This document shows, piece after piece, positions 51,775 through 60,700 of a DNA stretch of 64,000 nucleotides (positions are counted from its first letter, which is position 1; each line of letters starts with the position of its first letter). This stretch comes from JAAELZ01 sp965223465 (GTDB lineage Bacteria > Pseudomonadota > Gammaproteobacteria > Arenicellales > Poriferihabitantaceae), in assembly GCA_965223465.1 (NCBI GenBank), contig OZ245025.1, forward strand, positions 496,001 through 560,000. Direction: 5' to 3'. The notes under the pieces are model-generated. The model was given only the letters and a program-made list of their open reading frames with translations. It made no database searches and was not told the origin of the DNA. Position numbers and translations under genes: made by a program.

Positions 51775-52608
51775 TCAGTGCAAATCCCGGGTCAATTTTG
51801 GATGCAAATTAACAGCAATTCCAACGACGGGTAAAATACCTGCAATATCTGCTTCTAACTCATCAGATAGTGCTCTGATTTTTGCAATACGTGCAGTAAG
51901 TCGCTCTGCTCTATATTGTTTATTGGCTAGCTGTTTTTCGATACGTTCTATTTTGGTGGGCCTGGTAGCAGTGGAAAGTTTCGCATTGAGTTCGGCAACT
52001 TTCTGAGTGAGTGTGGTCTCCCGTTGGAGCGCGTTGTTTAACCTTGTCTCCAATTTGGCTCGATGATCCTGTATGAGAGCATTCAAGGCGCTCTCATCGG
52101 CTGCTAGGTTTTCTCCGAGGGTGGTAATTTTTTCTTCAAGATTGTCGATGCGTGTTAGTTTTTGGCTAAGACTTTCATTTCTTGTGGTGAGCTTGGTTTG
52201 CAACTCTTCAATTGTCGCTGGGTCGGTCTCTGTGCTGAGTTTGGTTTCCAAATTAGTAATCTTATCTAACAATGCCTCCACCTCAGAAATCACAACCAGG
52301 CGTTCACTTTGTTTCGCTAGCCTTTTCTGGCGGTTATCCATGCGTGAGGCCAACTTTCCGAGGCGTCTCGATCGATGGCTGGCATTCTCTTCTTCTACGG
52401 CGGTGTCCTTGATCTTCTCTTCAAGTTCAACCAGGCTTTGATGGATAGGTCGATCTTCTGATATCAGCGCTCGGGTACGTTCATCCTCGGTCACAAACGG
52501 TGTTGAAGTGGCAGCGCTTAATTCAATATTCGTATCACTTTGCGCGTAGCTTAATTGGGTCAATATACTGCCCAATAACACAATGCTTATTTGCTGTAGT
52601 CGTTTCAT
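51775..52608 (-). CDS. Exported coiled-coil protein, 3' end altered by the IS21 insertion
   Basis: Not recognised by family. A signal peptide (ISIVLLGSILTQLSYAQ) is followed by about 200 residues of charged, Leu/Lys/Glu/Arg-rich coiled coil (residues about 45-260; for example LLDKITNLETKLSTETD, KLTRIDNLEEKITTLGE). The last 13 codons lie inside the IS21 right end (boundary 51814), so the native C-terminus has been replaced. If the left flank of the IS is joined instead, the frame would stop two codons after the boundary, so little may have been lost. It overlaps nothing and follows the next gene by 7 bp. Confidence 0.65.
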   Translation of the reverse strand: MKRLQQISIVLLGSILTQLSYAQSDTNIELSAATSTPFVTEDERTRALISEDRPIHQSLVELEEKIKDTAVEEENASHRSRRLGKLASRMDNRQKRLAKQSERLVVISEVEALLDKITNLETKLSTETDPATIEELQTKLTTRNESLSQKLTRIDNLEEKITTLGENLAADESALNALIQDHRAKLETRLNNALQRETTLTQKVAELNAKLSTATRPTKIERIEKQLANKQYRAERLTARIAKIRALSDELEADIAGILPVVGIAVNLHPKLTRDLH

Positions 52609-52615
52609 ATCCATT

Positions 52616-53086
52616 TTATCGATTCATTGCTTTTTCAATTTCGGCCTGAGTCAAGCCCGTTTCTGTGGTGAATTTATCCATGACCTCTTTAGGTAGGGTA
52701 TGCCCACTATTCACATCGAGTTGATCCGGTACGCGTGTAAGGCCTGTTATACTTGGGGCCATTTCTATTGGTTCAATTGTGGGTAGATCAGGTACGCGCT
52801 GCGGTGCTGGAGTCGCTTGCAGATAAGCCTGCATTTGCGCATTACGCTGTTTCTGGCGCTTTTTCATGTCAGTAATCTTTTCCTGTAACTCCGCCGCTTT
52901 ATTCAGTTGTTGCGCCTTTTCTTCGGGCTCAATTTGTGTTTTTGTAACGATAGTGGTTTCCTGATCAGGTGGCATGTCCAACTTGGTGTTGGTTTGTGGA
53001 TTTGGCTGATTGTTATAGACGAAATACACGCCTGCTGCAGCTAGCAGTGTTATGGAGAATACAGCCAGATAGGTTTTTCTATTCAT
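52616..53086 (-). CDS. Hypothetical membrane-anchored protein
   Basis: Not recognised. 156 residues. An N-terminal helix (YLAVFSITLLAAAGVYFVY) anchors a periplasmic part with a short coiled coil (about residues 58-92) and a Pro-rich linker. The C-terminal LPKEVMDKFTTETGLTQAEIEKAMNR reads as a small helical hairpin. Together with the coiled-coil gene downstream it looks like a two-gene envelope unit. Confidence 0.6.
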   Translation of the reverse strand: MNRKTYLAVFSITLLAAAGVYFVYNNQPNPQTNTKLDMPPDQETTIVTKTQIEPEEKAQQLNKAAELQEKITDMKKRQKQRNAQMQAYLQATPAPQRVPDLPTIEPIEMAPSITGLTRVPDQLDVNSGHTLPKEVMDKFTTETGLTQAEIEKAMNR

Positions 53087-53131
53087 TAAATAGAGTGGAT
53101 ATTCATTTGAATTAATCGGTCAATTTAATTA

Positions 53132-53566
53132 CTATTTCTTGAAAGCAATAGAAGATATTTCGCTGCCACTATCAGGATCAACTATTTTCATGCCAAATAC
53201 TTCTCCCGCAGTGCGCGAGAAGGTAATAATATCTTTTTCATCATCAACCAATACGAGTTGATCACGAGAAATAGAAGTGCTATTTACTGTCCCGTTAACA
53301 GTAGCAGAGCCAGCGCCACGGCAGGTTACCCTAACCGAATAGTTACCGTTGATGCCACTACCAGACTGGTTAAAATTAAATTCTCCCGAGACCATCGTGG
53401 AGTTACCTCCACAAATATTTGAGTTACCACCGACCAATCCCCACTTTCCGAGCCACACGTTTATAGCAGAAGCATCTGAGCCAGAGCTTGAACTGCCACC
53501 GCCGCCGCAACCGCTTAGTAATAAAGCGCAGATGATCGCTATGGTTAATTTGTTTAAAATGTGCAT
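53132..53566 (-). CDS. Hypothetical lipoprotein
   Basis: Signal peptide with lipobox LLSG-C, then a Gly/Ser linker (GGGGSSSSGSD) and about 110 residues of beta-rich sequence (VSGEFNFNQSGSGINGNYSV, GSATVNGTVNSTSISRDQLVL). The layout matches small outer-membrane lipoproteins with a beta-barrel-like lipocalin or META fold. Two Cys in the mature part (NSNICGGN, VTCRGAG) may pair. No family recognised. Confidence 0.6.
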   Translation of the reverse strand: MHILNKLTIAIICALLLSGCGGGGSSSSGSDASAINVWLGKWGLVGGNSNICGGNSTMVSGEFNFNQSGSGINGNYSVRVTCRGAGSATVNGTVNSTSISRDQLVLVDDEKDIITFSRTAGEVFGMKIVDPDSGSEISSIAFKK

Positions 53567-53649
53567 TGTTATTCCCCTTTGTTAAGTTGTTTGATCAATT
53601 TTGCACTCAGATTTTGCTCGGCATAAATCTGGCTTGCTTACATAATGAT

Positions 53650-54264
53650 CTACATATTCGCAACCAGCTCGCTGGCAACCTGTTGCGCTGCCTGCGTCCA
53701 GATATTTCTGAGCACATCTGGATCGTTCTTTATTTCTTCCAATTTCACCGGCTTGGCTGGCCCGCCCAGAGCCAAAACACTTTCCTTACCACGCCAGATA
53801 ACCGTATCTGATTGATCTTGCATTTCGCCAGTAACGATAAGAATAGGTACCAACTTTCCGCTGAAACCATGTGGAATGCTTAGACCATACAGATTAATGT
53901 TTAGTGAGATGGCAGTTGTGGAATTATCATTGATTGGGTACTTCTGTGCTTTCCGCATCGTTTCTGCAAATGCCGTATGCACAATTTCCCCAATATCAAT
54001 ATCGTGCTGTTCTGCGTATGCCGCGATCTGATCTTTGGCGGGCACATCTTTGGCGGAAGAAACCGCAGCTCCAACCGCACCAAATAACATTCCCACACCA
54101 AATCCCGGCCCGAGATAATACACCTCTTCAGGAACGGTAACTTGTGGGTTGATTGATACAGAAGTTATTTGAACGCTTTCTGAGATCGCCATTTTAGGTG
54201 GCCCGCTGGCACAGCCTGAGATCAGGAATGAAATAGTAATGATCAGTAAAGTTAGTTTTTTCAT
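53650..54264 (-). CDS. Hypothetical lipoprotein
   Basis: 204 residues from ATG 54264. Lipobox LISG-C, then a Gly-rich segment (YYLGPGFGVGMLFGAVGAAVSS) and an alpha/beta body with ISLNINLYGLSIPHGF and a WRGKESVLAL motif. No recognised family. Codes for a likely outer-membrane lipoprotein in the same minus-strand run as its neighbours. Confidence 0.6.
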   Translation of the reverse strand: MKKLTLLIITISFLISGCASGPPKMAISESVQITSVSINPQVTVPEEVYYLGPGFGVGMLFGAVGAAVSSAKDVPAKDQIAAYAEQHDIDIGEIVHTAFAETMRKAQKYPINDNSTTAISLNINLYGLSIPHGFSGKLVPILIVTGEMQDQSDTVIWRGKESVLALGGPAKPVKLEEIKNDPDVLRNIWTQAAQQVASELVANM

Positions 54265-54421
54265 GACTAGCAATTAAATAATGTGAGATTAGTTTGAACG
54301 CGGAATGGCCATTGCTTGATTACTAAGTTGCCTGACCTCTTGGATTTTTGTTATCGCCTGCCATCACTTAATTAATATTCATGTCCCCTGAATTTAATTT
54401 CCCCTGAATTCTTCCAGACGC

Positions 54422-54763
54422 CTAAATACGCACTGCCCCATTAAATACAATAGTTTTATCTATTATGGTGAACCTTGATTTCATTTTATATCCACCAGGA
54501 AGATAACCTACATCACTGACTAATTCTTCTCCGTCTGAGTATCTTATATGGAAATTATAAGTGCTTTCATAGCAATCAGCATGATCGATATAGCTTGTTT
54601 TATCTGGTTTCTTTAAATAATAAGATTCGCCACAGATATTAATAACTATGCTTTCAATATTGCCTGTCTCCAATACAACTTCTAATTTATTCACTATGGC
54701 ATTTTCAGAATCGGAACATCCTGCAAATAATAAAACAAAAATTAAATATATTGCTTTATTCAT
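54422..54763 (-). CDS. Small lipoprotein, candidate immunity protein for the RHS gene
   Basis: 113 residues with lipobox LFAG-C (after a short signal peptide) and about 95 residues of beta-rich sequence with two Cys (INICGES, HADCYES). Its ATG overlaps the RHS stop codon by 4 bp (54760-54763), so the two are translated together. Immunity genes of polymorphic toxins usually sit exactly here. A periplasmic lipoprotein immunity would fit a toxin that acts in the periplasm. No sequence family is recognised. Confidence 0.65.
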   Translation of the reverse strand: MNKAIYLIFVLLFAGCSDSENAIVNKLEVVLETGNIESIVINICGESYYLKKPDKTSYIDHADCYESTYNFHIRYSDGEELVSDVGYLPGGYKMKSRFTIIDKTIVFNGAVRI

Positions 54764-57700
54764 GGAGATAGAGGTATTGAGTGCTCAGGTATATGTGGGA
54801 CAGGATAGCCTACACTATTACCGGGATGCATCACCACCAGGTCATTTGGATTAATCGGCGTATTAGTGACACCGGAATAAATACCCTTTAAATTGTTTGT
54901 CATGTCCATTACAAAGTCTGGAAACGTTTGAGTGCCATTAAGTGCATTAGCAACTTCGTGGCCTGTTCCAACTAACACCGCAGTTCCAGGCCCAATTTCT
55001 TGCGTAATCCTCCTCATTCCATTAGCATGTCGTTGGGCATCACCCAGACCACTTCCTCCCGTATTTCCTTTTGCCAGTTCCTCAAACATAATTTCTTCAG
55101 CCCTCTCAAAATTGCTAAATCTACTAAAGAATTTTTCTATTTTTGATCCCCAGCTCTTATGCATATTGTCATTAAACCCATGCGAAAATACTCCTGTCAC
55201 AAACCCATCTTCAAACTTCCCACCTGCTAATTCTGAACCAACACCACCAACCACACCAGCAGCGACCACTTGGCCCACATCACTATCTATATGACCAATC
55301 GCTGGTGAAGCTGCTTGGGTAAACCCTGCCGATAGAAATCCAGCCTTGAACTTGCCACCGCTCAATACTGACCTAACGCCACCCGCAATACCGTGCAAGG
55401 CCGTTTTCAATGCTCTACCTGAGGCATTAATTGTGGTGGTATAACTAAACCCACCAGGGCCCTTAACAGTATTGAAGAATCTAGAATTATTGAACGCACC
55501 ACCTCGGGCAAAAGCATTGCCAATTCCAGCGAACGCTGCTCCTGAAATTGCACCAATAAACATGCCTTTTAATGTACCTGTACTTACTAGGCCTGCTAAT
55601 CCACCGCCAATAGCCCCTGCAATAATTGCTTGGCCAGCCGTGAAGGCAGCAACGGTTGTACTCCAAACTGCTGCTAACGCATACGGCGCCACGACGGCCA
55701 CTGCCACGGCCGCAATCACCCTGGCATATTTCTTCACTGCCTTGACAACTTTCTTGACGACTTTAGCCACGACCTTGACGGCCTTGACGATGGCCTTAAG
55801 CACCTTCTTGATCATCTTGGCGATTTTCTTGAACAGCTTTTTAAGACCTTTAAACAACTTGCTCAGGAAATAACCACTCGGATCGGTAAACGAAAGTGGA
55901 TTGTTATTCACATAGCTGTATCTGTTCAGGCTTTGGGTGTTCAGCGGGCTTTGGATATGCGGGTCTGCGGAGAGGAAGCGGCCCACTTCCGGGTCATAAA
56001 CCCGCCCGTCCATGTGAATCAGGTCGGTACCCGCCATTTGTTTATGCCCGGTATAGCCCCGGCTGGTAATCGGGAAGATGCCCGCCGCTGCCAGATTCGC
56101 ATACGGGGCCGCAATCGCGGTTCTTCTCTGCCCAAACGCATCATAATGAAAGCGCTCTACCAGCTTGCCATCCTGATCTGTAATTGCCGTAATGGAGTTC
56201 AGATGATCCTTGTGCAGATAATGGGTGTCATCGTATTCGTAGCTTGGTGCCTGCGGTGTGCCTAGCACATCGTGCTGGATGACCGCGACAGTTTGTCCAG
56301 CAATGGTCAGATGATGCTTGGCCTTGGTGCTACCACTTTTTTCCAGCTCTTCGTACAATCCACCGATATAGGTGGTGGTTGTAGTTTGACCATCAGTCGT
56401 TTCCACCTGACGAATTAATTCTCGGCCTGGGCCATAAGTCATATTTGTCTCGTTGCCTGCCTTGCTGACTTGATCAGGCTTGTTGAACGAGGTATAGGTA
56501 ATGGTTCTGCCGTTACCCGTTAGCTGATTACCGTTGGCGTCATAGGTGAAGCTGGTGTTTTTACTACCACCGATGTGGGTGACTGCGTGTGGGCCAGCGT
56601 TATTTTGTCCATAGCTATAGTGATTGCCACTACTTTGGCCGGTCACATCCGATTTATTGGTGATATTACCCAGTGCATCATAACTAAAATCAATGGTGGT
56701 TAATCCGACTGCAGCATACAGGCTTGCCCCCGTTCCCGAGACCACTGATTGGGTCAAACGATTTAAGGTGTCATACTCAAAATCTTCTTTAAAGTCAGAG
56801 GCCAAATCATGGCGGTAGTCGAGATTGCCCAGCTTATCAAACTCATATAATTCATTTTGGATGGTACTGCTGGTTTGAATGGTATCGGTATACGGCGTGG
56901 TAGTGTGAATCGTGCCCATTCGGCCCATCTCATCATACGTCCAGTTACTTTCAACCCCGTTCCCGTATTCGGCTTTTGTGATCTGGCCGTTGGCATCGGC
57001 CTTCAGAGCCGTCCAGTAGATAGTAGCGCTGTTCTTGTACTCGTCATACAAATCATCCGCTTCTTGCTTAGCAATATCACCCAGATCAACCTGCGCTTTT
57101 ATCAGATCAAGAATTTCTTCATAACGCTCTACCTCTTCGTCAATCTCGTTCCACTCATTCTGATAAATGCCTAACTCAGTCACGCATGAGTCATCGTCAG
57201 GGTCATCTTTGGCCCACGCAATACAATCATTACCCGCGTCGTCCCTGTTTGCCCAGCGGCCAAAATCACCCGCCATAGCATTTTCATACCCCTCTCTGCG
57301 TGCCTGAAAAGCCAATTGGATATTGGTGTGGCTGCCTACCTGTGCACCGTAGATGGATAGCTCTTCTTCATATGCCGCGGCATCATCATAGTGATCGTTA
57401 GCCCGGTTGGTGTAACTGACATAAGCATTGTATTTAGTTTGAGCGATGCCCATTAATCGCTCGTACTCTTCTCCATAAGGCGCGGCCGCATTAAACCAAC
57501 TCAAAGCTGTGGGCGGATCGTAATAGGGAGTGTACCCACCTGGCCCAATGCCTGCGCAATCACCAGAGTTCGCCTCTGGGCCCATGTTAGCGCAGCCGCG
57601 ATGCATATAATCAATATAGGTCGGATAATAATCTCGTGTAGCGAGACGTTCGTGATCTTCAGATGAAACATAATACACATTTGCCGTAGCCAAATCTGCT

Positions 57701-60700
57701 TCAGCATCATCTATATGATTATTGTAGTGTCCCAGGTTACGCTGATATTCGGTATTGTAGGCAATCGCAAGTTCGTTATGCTGTAGCTCTTTATTGCTGG
57801 TTTTACCGATCAGGTTTATATACGGTGCGGCCCTGTTGTACGCTGCATTAATCAGATCAAAATGTGGGTCGATAAAGGCTTTTAGGGCTTCGTACTCATC
57901 TTTGTATTGCTCTTCCAGCATCATTGCCTGGCGATAATAATCGTTGGCCTCGTCGAGCTTATTGCGATAGGCCTGATATTTGGCCAGGTCTACACTTTCC
58001 AGCTCTTTTGGAAAGCCATAATCGTCATAATCCTTGTGCACTACCAGGCCAGTTGGGTACTTTACCCAGTCGACTTTTTCCAACACGCCCTGATAGCCAA
58101 ACTCTGTGGCATAACTCTTGCCGCTTGTGGTGATGGTTGATTTATCTGCGCGTCCCAAGGTGTCATATTCCAACGTACGCGAGTAACCGGGGCTACTCAC
58201 GCTGGCAAGCTTGCCTTTGCCATTGGTTGCGCTGTCATACGTCCAGGATGTCTGGCCCTCAAGTTCTGTTCTGGTTTTTAAGCGCCCTAGTACGTCATAC
58301 TCCATCGCCACAGTCTGGCCTTTGGCATCAACTTGTGAGGTCATCTGCCCGAAAGCATCATAAAAATACTGCCAGTACCCCATGTCCGGATCATCCATGG
58401 TCTTTTTACGGCCAAAGTGGTCGTACTCGTTGATGATCTGGTTGCCCGCCGAGTCAGTAGTAGTGAGCAGGTTGCCACGCACATCATAAGTAAAGTCAGT
58501 ACTGCTGCCTGTATCATCGGTACTCTGTTTGGGCTTGCCCAGGATGTTATTAGTAACGATGGTATCCTGAGTTAGCGCATTGGTTACGGTGGTGGTCAAT
58601 CCATCATAGAGATAGGTGGTGACGCCATTATCCGGCATGGTGATCTGGGTTGGGCGATCCAGTACATCATAAAGTGTTTCTTTCCATAGAATTGGGGAAG
58701 TTTGATCTTTAAAATAGTGATTGGAGACCTTTGCCTTGCGCCCATAAGCGTCATATTCCGTATCCTGATAAATAACCGCGCCCCCCATACCATGGGTTTG
58801 GCGGCGTATTTCCCGCCCATAAGCGTCATAATAGGCGGCTTCCGGGGCTTCACGTTGATTATCCAGCGCGGCGATAAAATATACTGCGTTTTCGGGGCAC
58901 TCATTTTGTGCCGTACACCAATGTGGTATGGCGACATCTTTCCCTGAAGGTTCGGGCTCATTTTCTCGAAGTACGGTTTCATTTAGCTGCACACCAAAAG
59001 CGTTGTAGTAGTATTTCTTCTTAACCCCATTGGCATCGGTGACCAGTGTCGGCTTACCATAGCGGCCATCATACTCACTATAGGCAGTATGGTTCAGCGT
59101 ATTGGTAGCCGATAAAGGAAAGCGCCCATCCTTGCGTCCCGTGGCATGAATAAAGTTTGTAATCGTCTCTCGTGGAGCAAGTGCAGGAGTTTGGCTGGTG
59201 GTTGGGCTAATTGTAGTTTTGGTACGATTCCCAAATACGTCGTATTCATGTGTAGAGGTTAGCGAATGTGCCAGGTTTGGTTCCAGTACTTCCGTTTTCA
59301 GCAGATTGGTGTTGGGATAATACTCACTATGCACAACCGTTGAGGTATGGCTGGGTTTACCCGGCTGGCTGATGGTTTCGGTGGTGGAACTGGTTTTATC
59401 CAGTATCCAGTTAACCAGATCAAGATCAGGCGTGACAGTGCGCTGGGTTGTGATCTCCTCACTATTGGCATTGCTTACAATTTCGGTTGATTCGATGGTA
59501 TTGCCGTAATCGTCCTGAGTAGTGGTGAGCTGTTTTGTTTGAATCCAAGCCCCGGTATGTAAATCGTAGTCATGGCTGACACTGGATTTAGCATAGGCAT
59601 ATATTGTTTTGCCTGCATTTAAAGTACGTTGTTCTGGAGTGGAACTGGAGCTAGAAAGCGTCGTATAAGTTTGGTCTGCATTAGGCTTTTCGTTAGACGA
59701 GGCTTTAACCATCCCAGCGAAAGGAAAGTTCTGATAAAACTCGGTCGTTACTTTTATACCGCTACGCCCATCAGCGGCGCTATGGCTGGCAAAGCCCAAG
59801 CTGCCTCTGCCGGTAACATTGACCTTTGCCTCGCTATACTGATGAAATGCCTCATTCCAACCACCCAGTCCGTTACTGATTTTAGAACTCTGGATCAGGA
59901 TGCGGTTAGCATTATTAGCGATATTGGGCCAGGGAGACAAGGTTGCCGGAATATACACCGCATCGTCATTGGAATTTGCATAGTGGATTTTGGTTTCCAG
60001 CCCCAGGCCATTTGTTATCTGGCGTAGAAAGCCCGCCACTTCTCCAGCAACTGTGGCGGGGTGGGTATAGACGGTATTACTCAACCCGCTTTGTGCGGTG
60101 AATATATCCGCAACGCCATCACTGTCGATATCTGCGATTTGCGCGTATGACGTACTGCTGCCATTGCTGTGGTGTTTAAACAACGGCGCGGGCAAGGCGG
60201 TCACATTGCTGCTGAGCCAACCAACACCATTGTGTTCCCACGCGTTAAAAATGGTTGCCCCACTGGCGCTTCGATAAGATTGGACGAATTCAGGTTTGCC
60301 ATCCCCGTTTAAGTCCATCATCACACCCAGCATATCGGTATGGCCATCCGCTTTATAGCGGGCCATTGAGGCAGGTAGTGCCCACCACGGTGCGCTGAGC
60401 CAACCTTCGCCGGTATTGAGCCAGGCGTTACTGACGGTTGAGTTATCCGCTCTGGTGATTGCCTGGGCAATATCCAAAAGACCATCCCCATTGAGATCAA
60501 CCAGACGGCCTTTGGGGTGACCACGTTGATGGGCAGCATAATCTAATAGCTCTATGGGCGGTGCGTAACCAGAATCAAGCTCCCAGCCATTACCCGTATT
60601 CAACCAAACAAGCTTATCGTTGTTTCCTGTGCTACCATGAAAAACCGCTTGTACGTAATCCGCCAGACCATCACCATTGATATCCGCCAAGGTGGCATGC

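Larger units (their letters stand above)
49347..51814 (+). mobile_element. Complete IS21-family insertion sequence
   Basis: About 2.47 kb with terminal inverted repeats of 26 bp (49347-49372 and 51789-51814) that match perfectly and give TG...CA ends. A second inner copy of a related motif (GCAtcGAATTTTGACCC / GCActGAATTTTGACCC) lies near each end, as in IS21 multiple terminal repeats. It carries intact istA and istB. No obvious 4-8 bp target duplication is seen (left flank ...TAACTG, right flank GCAATTC...). Confidence 0.92.
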
